NCBI GenBank assembly: GCA_947561585.1
Contig: CANNZV010001056.1
Location: 196,024-260,023 of the forward strand
Source: Caprella mutica
Taxonomy: Eukaryota > Arthropoda > Malacostraca > Amphipoda > Caprellidae
Reading direction: 5' to 3'
Length of the DNA: 64,000 bases
Shown: positions 33,119 to 45,444 of the stretch, piece after piece
Numbering within the stretch: position 1 is the stretch's first letter
Layout: the number at the start of each line of letters is the position of its first letter
Made by a program: the position numbers and the translations under genes
The notes under the pieces: model-generated
Told to the model about the DNA's origin: nothing
The model's input: the letters and a program-made list of their open reading frames with translations, nothing else
The model's database searches: none

Positions 33119-35325
33119 TTCTCTTTGAATTTCATCTGAAATCTGCTAACTGAATTTAGTCTATTTTTCAATGAACTGAATGAATTGAAGTTGTAATTTA
33201 AATTCTATTTTATTATTCCCAGCAATTTTCTTTATTATCATTTAAAATATTCTGTTCACATAAATATTATTGAAAGATAAATAATTGCGTAGATAATTTT
33301 CTAAATATATAGTGTCGTATTTAGTACAGTAAAGTTGGCAACATTAATTGAACACAAGTCATAATTTGCTAACAATATTCTGAGAAGTAAATAAAAATGA
33401 TATCTTCTTCCGGTTAGAACAGGCGTAAAGTTCTAGCTCTTAATCACAGACAAGGCTCTTTTTCCAATATATATTAATTATAAAGCTATTTTATGTACGC
33501 TACATATAGTATCAAAACAATTTAGCAAACTTCATAACATAAAGATTCTGAAAAGATGAAATTATCCTGTCTTATTGATTTCCATATATAAAAATCTCAT
33601 AAAATTTTCAATAATTTATATATATTCCCAAGAGGGACTATTGCATGTTCATTGTATAAACGTAGAGGCAGAATATTTTTCACATCCATCATAAAAATGA
33701 GTCACATGTACATATTATTTACCCAAGAGATACATCTTATACTGAGTAAACATCCGAGAAAGATCAAAGCATATGAAAAGATTGAAGAGAGAAAAGTGTC
33801 ATATTTATATGAGTGATTTTAAGATGTCTCTTTTATTTATTATAATGCAATTAATGATCATCATAATTAATAATTATCATAAAAAAATTAAAAAATTATT
33901 ATCCCAATTTCCGTTTTGTAAACCTAATAATTAACAACCACGTAAAATATTTCAATTGATAAGATTTACTCCGTTAAATCTAGGCTTCTTGAAACGCATC
34001 TAAATCCTATTCCAATCATTCTTTTTATATTTAATTGAAACTTTCACCAATTGAGACATAAATATCACAATCGGAAATATCTAATCGGCAGATCTTCTTT
34101 TAAATATTGCCAATTGAGTGGATCGTCTTTTATATTAAGATTTCATAGTTTCAGATATTATCTAGTTCAGACTAAACAATATTCTATGGTCGTATATGTC
34201 CGATTAAATACGATAGACGATTGAAATTCATGTTGAATTATGATTGAATATTCGTCTATTGTTGTCCTTGTAGATGACTGTTATTTTAATCAATAATTAT
34301 GATCGCTGACGATCGGCTACTATAATTTTTTCCTGGGAAACAGCTTTATTTCCATGTCTTTTTCCCATACCTCTAATTTCCCTTTAAAGTACCAATTAAA
34401 TCATTGAAGCGAGTTTTGATCCATGGCACAGAATCTCTGTCTCTACTTTTTATCTAATCGCCTCTTGAGCTAAAAATTAGTATTCGGATTCTTTTAATCT
34501 TCTCATATTTTATGGATATTATAAGATTGAATTAATTAGTAAAATTGCTGATGGTAGATCATACGATTTCTGATTGTGGTATCGATTGGTTTATGATATA
34601 GTGTTAAATAAATAGTTATCAGTTATAATTATTAATTATATAATTATTTTTGATTATGTATTTTAAATTTGATTAACAGTTCAAATTTAAATGATTTGAA
34701 ATTACTATTAAGGATATTTCTTTAAAAAAAAATCAATTGAAGAAAAAAAAAATTATTGTGTATAGGATTTTTTAAATATGAAATTTATATCTTTCTAAAT
34801 TATTATTTTATATACATATGTCAAATGATTTCATTTTCCAATTGACTCATTGCATATGTTTGAAACTCCGAACAACTCCTTCCCAGTCTTTGAACTGTAT
34901 TGATATTCTTCAGCTCCAACTAAAAGAAATCGCATTAAGTTTCACTTGAAAATCAAAATCTTGTTTATGGTCAATTTCTGTAAGAAAAACGTTCTATTGC
35001 CAATAACAAGTTTCGGTGTCTTGTTGTTAGCGCACTGAGAATTGTTTTCTTTTTGAAAGTTTCGTGCAATATAAAGAAACAGAACTTCAATTAAAGTTTG
35101 AGTATTGAAGTGTATTGGCCATATTACCAATTTCAAAATGAACTTGAAAAAAAATATTTTTCTCTGAGAATTATTGAACATTAACACGAAGAAAAAAAAT
35201 AAACTCAGAGTAAGAGTTAACATATAACTTTTACAATAAATTATTGAAAGAAAGATATATAACCTGCAATATATACTGCGACTAGATTACGTGCTTTCGG
35301 TAGAGCTCATACCTTCCCCGCCACT
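33119..35325. other. No gene seen
   Basis: Over 2 kb of AT-rich DNA without arrays. The minus frame at 34942-35223 has poor coding character. Confidence 0.5.
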
Positions 35326-35573
35326 TATAAATGACCTTGACCATCCAATACTACTTGAGTTATGAATGACCTTGACCTCAAACTTTGACCCGTTCGCTCC
35401 CAAAATCTAATATACTGGTAACTGGAAAATGACCAATCAACCCACCAAGTATTATGCGATTCAGTTGAATACTACTTGAGTTATTGAGTTATAAATGACC
35501 TTGACTTAGACCTTTGACCGAATCGCTCACAAAATTCTATCAGATTGCTCCTGGACACTGACCAATTTGCTAA
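35326..35573. repeat. Duplicated segment rich in nuclear-receptor-like half-sites
   Basis: A segment of about 100 bp (ATACTACTTGAGTTAT, AAATGACCTTGAC, TTTGACC, TCGCTC, AAAAT) occurs twice, at about 35347-35440 and 35469-35573. Each copy contains TGACCTTGAC, whose complement includes TCAAGGTCA, the extended half-site bound by FTZ-F1/ERR-type receptors; a third lies at 35330. Similar wording at 55560-55600 (GGTCAAAGGTCAAGGTCATT) suggests an old dispersed repeat rather than dedicated enhancers. Confidence 0.55.
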
Positions 35574-36540
35574 TATCTTTAACAAATAATCAATATCCTA
35601 TACAAATAGTTTAGCACATATTTTACTAGGTAAATAGTTCAAACGTATCATCATAATAAAAAAGTCTTCAATATACCAATATGATTGATAAATCATTTGA
35701 AAATCTTTAACAAACCCTGACTGTTGAGCTTAGGAGTCACGTCAGGGATATCATTTCCCGTTGGAAAGGCTTTCGAACAGCTGATGAAGAGTCTTGTCAG
35801 CGCATGGGCATGATACATCATCTGCACTGACGAATGCGTTCGACAGCCAACAACTGAGCTATAGCTCCTGAATAAATTTGAAAGGGGAGAGCTAAGGATG
35901 CTGGTCATCTGTTCCTGTCTGCTTAAAGTGATGATAGTAATTTTAAAGGGTGATGTAAAAATGAACACAATATTTATGATAAAAATTGTTATGCATCGAG
36001 GTTTACATAAATGTGGCGATTTTTTGTAAGCAACGAACGTTTTTATACTTTATTAAGAATCAGTTTGACATTTTACTCTTCACTGCAAGTGTGCCCTTTT
36101 CTTGATCCTTTTATCGTTCACGTAATAATATATGTATTATACCTTGAGAAGAAGTATGCAATCTCGTTTGATGCTAACGTGGAGCATCTTGCATGCATTT
36201 TTGATGATGCAACAAGCAAATATTTTTGATGGAGCATCAAGCATAAATATTTGATCGTCATAACGGTGAGACAATTTTCAAAAAAATCTAGCATTTTATC
36301 TACAAGTCATTCATTAGAAATAAACATATAACTCTATATTTAATACAGTGTCATGGATTTAACAGATATTCTAATTGATTATTTCAATTTAATCCAATTT
36401 AAAAGCATATGGTAAAATTTGAATTATTTGCCTGCTCAACATCTTCGATAAAATAAGAAAGAACTATTTAATAATTCATAAAAGAAACCTTTAGGTATCA
36501 TGGATACCAATTGAAAATAATAAAATAACCATTATTCTAT
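35574..36540. other. No gene supported
   Basis: A patch at 35700-35960 is less AT-rich and has short open frames on both strands (plus: VRDIISRWKGFRTADEESC), suggesting an old coding or transposon remnant. I cannot identify it. Confidence 0.3.
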
Positions 36541-36595
36541 ATTTTTTTTCTTGTATGACCGAAGATGTGGAACAGACCAATAATTCAGAGCTTAG
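36541..36595 (-). repeat. Copy of the GGGTAAGTTACG repeat family
   Basis: The reverse complement reads GAATTATTGGTCTGTTCCAC followed by ATCTTCGGTCATACAAGAAAA-like sequence. It matches 6675-6720 closely. The frame at 36555-36749 overlaps it and is therefore suspect as a gene. Confidence 0.5.
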
Positions 36596-38889
36596 CCTCT
36601 ATCTCTCGAGTATTTCAAACAAACCAAAGCGAAGTCACAAGATTGCTATGGAAGTTGCTACTCTGAAAAGAAATTTCAGCTTTAGAGTCTTTGTGATTAT
36701 ATCGATGGAGAGTTTGGAGGAGTGTGAAAAAGAAATAGCCTGCAGTTAGAGTCTAGATTATTTTGAGGAAAATTTGTTCGAAAATCTTATTCTAATCACA
36801 TCATCAAATTGCCTTAGATCAAATCAAACATTATATGATAATGCAATTTGGTCCACTCCTAATAACGAAATTGAATTATTTTTACAATACGTGTTAAGTT
36901 GTATTCAAAATATTTATTTAAGTTTTTTATTTAGGCAATACATGTATAATTATTTTTCGCAGCCTTATGTAGCAATACTAAATATAGACGAATAAAGCCC
37001 TAATAACCTTTACTTTACTATAGGTCTGACCATTAGTGCCATTGTTGAAGGCCCTTTGTGTAATCATAAATGTTAAGTTTTAATTCTTTAGAACTAAGTT
37101 TTAGTATAATGCACAAACATGTTGTTATTTCCTAACTGTTTGAGTTAGAATAGAATAATGAAGGAAGGAATATATTATTCATAATGTACAAAGAACAACA
37201 ATATTTGCTAAATATAAATTTCTTACCTATATTAGATTTCTGTACCTTCTGTTTGCGGTTTCCAATTTTAAGTAGGTTTTCTGTAGTTCTACTTCTATAT
37301 TGCCTACACATTCACTGAATTTTAATAGAATAAGCAAATATTTTACACTAATAAAACATTAAATTCGAATTTTTACTTCGAAATTCTTTTTCTTCAATTT
37401 CAGTAATATTTATCTATGTATGATTAAATCTTTGGAAAAAAATTGGTGTAAAAGTCTTATTTATGTTCCTCTTAAATAATTAATTGGTTGAAAAACACTT
37501 ACATAAATCAAACTCTTCAATTTGAGAGAGAATTTTTTCTAAAAAATAATACATGCCCATGAAGAAATTTATGGTGGGGTAGTAGACAATAATTTGTGGG
37601 TCTCTTTTAATCCTCTGAAATTTGAAATCAAAATCTCCCTTTTCTATATCACTGCATTTCTCTCTGACTCTTGTAACACTAATGTAAGAGAGTATTACAT
37701 TCTCCTCCTTATAATATGTCCTGTGCACTTTATTGCATATAAACTATGGCAATATATTGACAATAATCACTGACGCATGAGAATAAAGTAATCCGGCTTA
37801 TCAGTGGATGATATTATCCAACAAATTGGATGAGAAAAATACTTTGCTGCCCAAAATATACCCAGTCGAAAAAAAAGGATTGGAACTTTATTTACCAAAG
37901 AGGATATCGTCGGTAATCTCCGAAGAAATGTCTAACATTGAATGTATTCTTTATATCTATAATACACTGAATCATTGCTTATGGTGTATTTGAAATGCGT
38001 AAAATAATCGTAATAATGCAGAGTAGTCCTGCTAGTATAGTGGAGAGTAGTGGAGAGATTCCTATTTCCAGTATAACCAACTTGGCATCTCTCCAACTCT
38101 CCTCCATTCACTCGGACATCTTTGGTACTTTGTTTTGACATTCAAAACGCTTTTATATTTCATTAAAAAGAAATTAGTCCCACCAAATGGATTCATAATG
38201 GTTTTATATTCATACCACAAAGTGGCAAAATAGGCAAGTCTCTTATTTTAACTACTCGATGTTATTAATATACAAGATGAAGAGTTAAATTTGTATTAAA
38301 TATTAAATTCGTTCAATAAGATTATTTATATAGAAAGAGATTTTTAATTTTAAAAATGACCCGAAAAAAATTTCATAAATTCAATCGTTTCCAGAATGAA
38401 ATAATTTAAACAGCCATTGTAAAAAACATCGTTAAATGAAATCAATTAGTATGTCTTTGATGTTTAATTTTATTTATTTCATCCCACCAACCTAATAGCA
38501 GTAAATAAATAAAACGTAAATAAGTTACCAAACTTGTTTCTTTTTCGTTCCATGGATTTAAAAATCTCACTTATTATTGGTTTTTATAATAATTTAACTA
38601 TTTAATTATCTTAATAAGAAATCTACAAAGAGTTTGCCGTTTCTCGCCTGGCGAAGATTGCTTTAGGGTTATTAATAGGTTTTTCCGGGCAATGAAGACA
38701 CCAATAATAACCTATTACCAACAATATTGGCATTCTTTTTTCCCTAAAATTGGATTACTTCTCCAGCAACTTATTTTTAGGTATAAGATGTGATATGACG
38801 TAATAATTCAATAACTGTATTTTAAATAATGATGGGACTAAAGCAATTTTATTTTCAGTAATATCAATATATTTTATAGACTAATTTTG
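36596..38889. other. No gene supported
   Basis: AT-rich. It contains a partial TTATGGTGGG-family copy at 37569-37590 and a slightly less AT-rich patch at 38010-38150 without convincing coding structure. Confidence 0.4.
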
Positions 38890-39138
38890 TTAAGAGGTAA
38901 GAAAATTGAATTCAGGTAAACAATATTCAGTTAAACAAAATAAGCTACAAATATTCGCATAGAATAATTGATTTGGAACACCGTGTCGCAGGTCAGAATG
39001 AAGCAAACTGTGTAATTTGTTCGTAATTGAATGTTCTTCCGATGTGTCGTTTTTTGGCGTCGGTGCAAATTCAAGTTCGCGCTTCAGTTGGTAGCTTTGC
39101 CTCCTGATGTCACTAGACCTAACAACTATGACATTCAC
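38890..39138 (-). other. Possible short protein or coding relic
   Basis: An ATG-initiated 82-codon frame on the minus strand begins MNVIVVRSSDIRRQSYQLKR and includes ELEFAPTPKNDTSEEHSITN. The first 60 codons use a balanced amino-acid mix and less AT-rich codons, unlike the chance frames elsewhere. I recognise no domain. It could be a single-exon small protein, a first exon or a relic. Confidence 0.25.
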
Positions 39139-40348
39139 ACATGATTTATAAAGGGTATGCTTGTGCCTACTGTGTACTGAGTGTAGGCTTAATACTTTCT
39201 GTGTAGGTCCATTTCTTGTAATTTTAGCCTTATTGAACCTACCTATAGCTGTTGGTTATGTTACCCACACATGTGTACTGTGTAAGTGGTGACAGGAGAA
39301 AATGCCCCTTGTGTGAAAGACCAAATTACAGCATAAAAAAATATTTATATGAGGATAGGTCAATGGTGCCGTTGTGGGTCTATAGGGACACTTCCTCCTT
39401 CTTCCCTCTAGGGTTCAATTATTAATAATATTTAAACTTTTTTGACTTGAGGGAATTTACCTTTAGGGTATATGTCCTAGATTTAAAATCACGTTTAGGC
39501 TTACCCATCTTATATTTCTTCTTTAGCCTTTAGCTCACACTGCTATACATTCTACAGCCTATAATATAACCCTACCCAATTGTCACTATACTTTGCTGCT
39601 ATACCCGTACCAAAAACCTCTCGCCTCCTGCACTCCTAGACCTACACAGTACACACATCATGCCCACATGAGGTATTCGGCCACTTAAATACACTTATTT
39701 TTTCAATAATTATATTTAGAGAATGTCTCCTAAAAGCATGTCTGTCTGATGAACACATTTTTTTCTAATAATACAACATACACTCACAAGTAGGAAGAAA
39801 CTTTTCGTGAATTTTCATAAGTTTCTCAGTTGACATTGCAATTAAACCAATTATTAGTTTTATAAGTTTCACACGAGATATTTTTCTTTGTGATATTAGA
39901 AATAAGTATATGAAATTGAACAGTACAATAATGATAAACAAATTGTTCTAAATTTAGATCATGTGTGGTGTTCAATGTTTATAATGCTCATATTTTCCAT
40001 ATGGATTGTATTTAATCAAACAAAATGAATTTTTTTTCCTTCAGAGTTTTGGGACTATGTTGCTGTCAAATAATAATATTTTAAAATATTAAATACGTCT
40101 CGTGGTGAATATTCGCATTTTTCTTTCAGGAGAATCTCCCACATTGTGCATAGTTTTACTTTCGGTATTCATTTTTGTATTAAAAATATGATATTTTGAA
40201 GATGATTTTGTTTTGTAAGGGTATCTAATTCAATATTTATTTAAATTCTATACGATAACGTGAATCCATATATAAGTATTATACAAATGATGTTAATGCA
40301 AAGAATAATTCATTTTTAATTTTACAGATATATCAAATATATTTCAAT
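39139..40348. other. No gene seen
   Basis: A moderately GC-containing stretch at 39160-39690 with recurrent GTGTACTGTGTAGG-like words near both ends hints at an old inverted-repeat element, but similarity is too weak to call. The remainder is AT-rich. Confidence 0.35.
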
Positions 40349-40535
40349 GGGGTAAGTTTCGTGTTATCGAATGGTTTCACATTTTCGATTATGTAATATA
40401 AAAATTATAATATAATAATTATAGATACGAATTGAAATAAAAGTTAAATAACAATAATTATATATTTTTTTCGTGCATGATCGAATATGTGGAACTTTTC
40501 TATAACTTGATATTTACCCTATATGCTTCCATTCA
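40349..40535. mobile_element. MITE-like inverted-repeat element
   Basis: The left arm GGGTAAGTTTCGTGTTATCG and following GGTTTCACATTTTCGAT are mirrored by the right arm, whose reverse complement reads GGGTAAATATCAAGTTAT then GTTCCACATATTCGAT. It is about 190 bp with an AT-rich centre. It is the only copy of this family in the window with both arms visible. Confidence 0.55.
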
Positions 40536-40936
40536 TTCTTTTTGGACAAATTGGCTGAATTACTTCTTCATTGATTGATTATCGACAATATGAATATATT
40601 GTATATTTATCAGTTATTTCTTCTCGTTATTTAACATTGAAAATTGTATGTATTTTTTAAGGTATTTAATATTTTCAATCAAACATTTCAGTCAAGACGC
40701 ACAAATTAAGTAATTGTCGACATGAATTAACATTTATCATCATAATCTAATGATTAAATTAAATTATTTAAATTCGTTTCCATGAGAAGAAAAAGAATTA
40801 TCCATGATTATATTAATTTTCAATGAAATTTCTAACTTGATCATAATTACTTTTGAAAATAAAATATTGAAATTTACTCTAAATAAATGAATTGAAATCT
40901 CCTAAATTCATAGCTACTGAAATATTGAGAGACCAA
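40536..40936. other. No feature seen
   Basis: AT-rich spacer before the 45-bp array. Confidence 0.45.
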
Positions 40937-41573
40937 TTGGTCAATTTACCGTTTAACTACCATAATCTTGATAAATCACGTATGGTCAATTTATTCCTTA
41001 GCTACAATAATCTTGATACATCACATTTGGTCAATTTATTCCTTAGCTACAATAATCTTGATACATCACATTTGGTCAATTTATTCCTTAGCTACAATAA
41101 TCTTGATACATCACATTTGGTCAATTTATTCCTTAGCTACAATAATCTTGATACATCACATATGGTCAATTTATTCCTTAGCTTAAATAATCTTGATACA
41201 TCACATTTGGTCAATTTATTCCTTAGCTACAATAATCTTGATAAATCACATATGGTCAATTTATTCCTTAGCTACAATAATCTTGATACATCACATATGG
41301 TCAATTTATTCCTTAGCTACAATAATCTTGATACATCACGTATGGTCAATTTATTCCCTAGCTACAATAATCTTGATACATCACGTATGGTCAATTTATT
41401 CCTTAGCTACAATAATCTTGATACATCACATATGGTCAATTTATTCCCTAGCTACAATAATCTTGATACATCACGTATGGTCAATTTATTCCTTAGCTAC
41501 AATAATCTTGATACATCACGTATGGTCAATTTATTCCCTAGCTACAATAATCTTGATACATCATATATGGTCA
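40937..41573. repeat. Minisatellite, 45-bp unit, about 14 copies
   Basis: Copies of TTGGTCAATTTATTCCTTAG plus CTACAATAATCTTGATACATCACAT-like sequence. The unit is a multiple of three, so a frame stays open at 40892-41683, encoding LVNLFLSYNNLDTSH repeatedly. Variant sites (CATTTGG, CATATGG, CGTATGG, CCCTAG) alternate in the right half. The frame has only a TTG start and no splice support, so I treat it as an array rather than a gene. Confidence 0.93.
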
Positions 41574-41683
41574 GTTGGTCAACTCGTAACCGTATATTAG
41601 TTCACCATTCCTGTTCTTATTCCTGTCCAATCGATGGATCGTTACATCCCACAATGGGAAGGGAAAGCTGCCTAGGGCTATAG

Positions 41684-42889
41684 GGACTCTCTCTGTTTGC
41701 CTTCTATTTTTGAACTACTTGTGACGTTGTTTTGATCATTAGCATTGATGTGTCGACAAATAAGCCACTGAGAGCTCAATGGAACATGGGGAATTCCAAT
41801 TATTCAACATATATGTAATATATTAGCCATTTATTCTCTGTGTTATAATACTGTTTTGCCTGAGAGCGTTGCATATACATTTTCAGAGCAATGTGATTAG
41901 TATTGTAACCTCAATACTCTCTTTATTATTTATAGGAGGATAACCTCATATTATAGATTTTTGATGAAATCTTATGATTATCTCATACTGATTACTTTGA
42001 TTTTACTATAAGACATTACTTAGATTACATAATTCCTAGAACATTTGAGTTGAACATTCGAATTTACCTAATTTCAATAGGTTTTACCTATAAAAATTTG
42101 CATGAGTTTCTAGTCTTTTTTTTAACTATCATTTCTTCCGTAACTCCTGCAACATTCCTTATTGCAATATCTCTCGTTTGTCTCCAGTTGTGTTCCATGC
42201 TTCCTTTTTCGTATCCCAATTTCCTGCCTGAAGCAAATGGAGATAAAATTCATCTGTCGCTGTGCCTCGAGATATTGAGCGCAAGAGGAACATTTTCAGA
42301 CGTTTGGATTAAAGAACAAATCTCTATTTAAATGCTAAGGTCTTCTCATTTACGTGATCCAGAGGGTTTCAGTCAACTATTTCTCTAAACTAAACCTGAT
42401 CTCATTTGATGATAACAGAGTAAATTTAACTAGAAAGTGGCTACATTGATTATTTTCAAATGTATGTTATATATTGTGACATTCATTGACGATCATTATA
42501 CTATGCAGTATCTATTACTATATCATATTATTTTACAGTATACTATTTTGTCATGAACTATTCATTATGTAATATAATAACTCTATGATGTATATTTCAT
42601 TTAATCAAGAGATACGAAGGTAATCTCGGTATGCTGTGAAAAAAACACATTTAATTTTCGATGTCCTAGTTCAAAGTGCCCATTTCTTAAAAATTATCAT
42701 TTGATGTAGAACAGTTCTCTATCCATTTCAATATTATATCAATTACAAGATGTTTATACCATTTAAATTTTAAATTTTAAAATCAATGATTGAATATTGA
42801 TTACTGTTACCGTTTCCAAATATTTAATTCAATTTAAAACATTAAATTTGAATGCTTATAACTCATATTTTTTATTTATTTCGTTATAT
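41684..42889. other. No gene supported
   Basis: The frame at 42050-42331 ends in LCLEILSARGTFSDVW, which vaguely resembles a receptor-kinase glycine loop, but not enough to call. Otherwise AT-rich. Confidence 0.35.
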
Positions 42890-43096
42890 TTATGAATAGC
42901 TTGATTTATCAAAAATAACAATACCATTTCCTTTATCTGGTTTCATAATGACTATATCCTTGTCTTTGCTGAAATTTTGAAGAATGCTAATTAATTTCAT
43001 ATTGCATACAGCACTTTCTACTCTTTTAACCCATTTAGTCTTCAAAATTGAAGTAAAGACAAGGATATAGTTATTATGAAACCATTTATGAATAGA
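42890..43096 (-). pseudogene. Penelope-like element reverse-transcriptase fragment
   Basis: The minus-strand frame ends SKDKDIVIMKPDKGNGIVIF then DKSSYS and a stop. The block KD..I...DKG.GIVI.DK..Y is the characteristic N-terminal RT-region motif of Penelope-like elements. Only about 40 residues are recognisable and no catalytic RT motifs follow. Upstream, the same frame runs into an antisense copy of this motif (see the short inverted repeat at 42938-43084), so it is a rearranged, inactive fragment. Confidence 0.65.
42938..43084. repeat. Short inverted repeat inside the Penelope-like fragment
   Basis: The arm at 42938-42981 (GGTTTCATAATGACTATATC onward) is the imperfect reverse complement of the arm at 43040-43084, about 45 bp each with a 58-bp loop. 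As a result the DIVIMKP-coding sequence exists on both strands. Confidence 0.75.
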
Positions 43097-43650
43097 AATT
43101 ATTTCTCTAACGGCACCATGCACTTTGTTATAACTATAATGCTAAAGGTTATATACATTATTTTCCGGTTCTCCATTCTAATTATAATTTGATACTCCTC
43201 TTTAATGAGTAATAAAACTGTCCAGTCTCCTATCAATTTTAACGTTATAAACACAGACACTAGATCTAATAACCATGTTCAGTTGGTGATCCAAATTATA
43301 TAATGGGAAAATAACGTAGACATTAACACTGAAATTCAATTCGGTATTTGTAGAGATGTTGACGTTAGAAACTGAATGAAACAACTTTAAAGACTTGAGT
43401 GATATTACTAGTTTTTATGTTTAATTCACTTACTAAGTTCAAAGATATCTCAATCAAATAAAAGTTTATTTTACTTATAAATATTAAAGCCGTAGTTTCC
43501 AATTCTATCACAATTTTAAAAATGCTTCAATGATAAGGTTTTGTAATTGGATTTCATTTTGGGTTGACTAAATTAATGAAGTTATGAATCTGTTCGAACT
43601 TTTCACCTAATTTGTCGAAGTTACCGAATATCCGAAGGTGCAGGTCATGT
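43097..43650 (-). repeat. Long inverted repeat, left arm
   Basis: About 550 bp is nearly identical in reverse complement to 47041-47592. Shared landmarks include TTATTTCTCTAACGGCACCA at the RT-proximal end and GTTACCGAATATCCGAAGGT at the other end. A 60-codon open frame (43202-43384, minus) is conserved between arms with only a few replacements. The left arm leads directly into the Penelope-like RT fragment, so the arms are probably Penelope-like terminal sequences. Confidence 0.85.
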
Positions 43651-45444
43651 GAGAGCTGAAGCTATGTCCCTCTAAAAATATATTCTTTGTAAAAAAAATC
43701 AGTTAAATAATTATATCATAACATGTTCCTTTCAACCAATATCTATTATTGGAATTCCATTAACCTAAGCTCGAGAATGGCTTCAATAGTTAATGAAATC
43801 ATTTAAAATGAAATAGTATGAAGGGAATAGTCACCGTTACAATAATAATTTCATAAAATGCAATACTGTAAAATTAAAATAATCAATCATTCATTATTAT
43901 AGATAAACAAAATTAAATCAACCTGAACTTTCTTCTTAATCTACATAACGTACCTGTTGAATTAAGAAAAATTATATATAATCAATTGTGACCTGTGAAA
44001 CCTATTTCTAGGTCTAGAATTACTTGTAACCGTACAAAAGTTCATGCTAGGTTTGTACACACGAAAATAACGAATTAGTCACAGTTTGCCCTCAATAAAC
44101 ATGCAATTGACTGAAAATTGCATTACTGAAAGTAACTGAAAAGTGTAAAGTCATTACTCATACTGGATAATCTTGATATATATAGTAATAGAATCAGTTA
44201 AAAATGTTGAAAACTTATGACTTGTCTTTTTACTCAAATGATTGAAATATGGAGTTGGATATTGAAGAATCTCCGGAGCTGTGATTTATGATCAGAGTGA
44301 GAATTTATTGAAGAAATATATTCTTCGAAAGTTGATACCTGGGATTATTTTAACATGGGTTATAGAGTATATCAATCGACTTGATTTATGCTCTTTTTTC
44401 TTATTTCTCAATAATCAAGAATATGATTATAAAATTATTAAAAGCAATGATGTAAAACAACATTGGTACATTTTCGAATGAATACATTGAAAAAATTACA
44501 TTAATAAAACATTTTAATAAAAAATCGTTAAATTCAACACAAATTTTTCTTCTGATTTTAAAAGTCTAAGTAATCACAGCAGCAACATCAATAAATTTCG
44601 TCACTCTTATCAGTTCAAATGGTAATATCTAAATAATCTGATAGTTTGGCTTACGACAATGTACCAAGATATCATCTGGTCCCTTCAATATAGCTTCGTG
44701 ATTCAATTTCGATTGGGGCCACGCTAAATATTGGATGTAAGTGCTTCTTTGACTGTTCCTAATGCATCCATTGAAAGTGTTCGAGGATCTCTGTGCTATT
44801 CAGACCACCAGATTAATTCACTAAAAGTTCATGGGTCTGCTGTATATCTGGAGATGGAAAATGATTGAACGAAATACGCTGTATAATGTCACCCAGAGTA
44901 CAAGAACATAACAGTTATAGTAACTATTAGACGACGCAAAAATATGACGTCACCAAAACAACACATTTTTTGTGACCGAGCGGCTCATAATTCCTCGTAT
45001 TTGCATGTTAATATCTAGAAGTTTAAAATCATTTTATAAGGGATTCGTGTAAAAGAAAAGCGCAAATGGCGATTGAACCCTAAAATTTAAGAGGTATATA
45101 CATATAATTCAAGTGTGTTTTTAATGTTTATTTCTTTACTTATCTCTAAAAATGGGGTCTTGAACATATGCTACCTAGGAGCCTAAACTAGTGCTAGTTA
45201 ACTGCTAAAATGTATTTCCTATGAATAACAATAAAGGAATGAAATAATGGAAATACAATTTTACCGATGCTTAAATAGTAATTGATAAGAAAAAAATTGA
45301 ATGTAGAAGTGACTAGGTTTAAGTAGGTTGTCCCATGTTTCAAAGTGTGGTCAGAGTCGCCATTTCCAGTCACCAAGTGGTCACGTCAAACTAGATTCGA
45401 TGAGCTGATTACCATACCCTATATGTATGTTACTGTATCCTGAT
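43651..45444. other. Interior of the long inverted repeat; no gene seen
   Basis: AT-rich. A CRE-like TGACGTCA lies at 44945-44952. The patch at 44680-44880 is less AT-rich but has no open frame I can support. Confidence 0.4.

Noticed and set aside
36555..36749. ATG-initiated 64-codon frame
   Set aside because: Its start overlaps a copy of a dispersed repeat also found at 6661 and 40349.
39160..39690. Possible long inverted-repeat element with GTGTACTGTGTAGG-like ends
   Set aside because: End similarity is short and patchy; no symmetric internal blocks found.
42050..42331. Receptor-kinase-like start (LEILSARGTFSDVW)
   Set aside because: Resembles the glycine-loop region of activin-type receptors over about 15 residues only; no kinase motifs follow and the rest is AT-rich.
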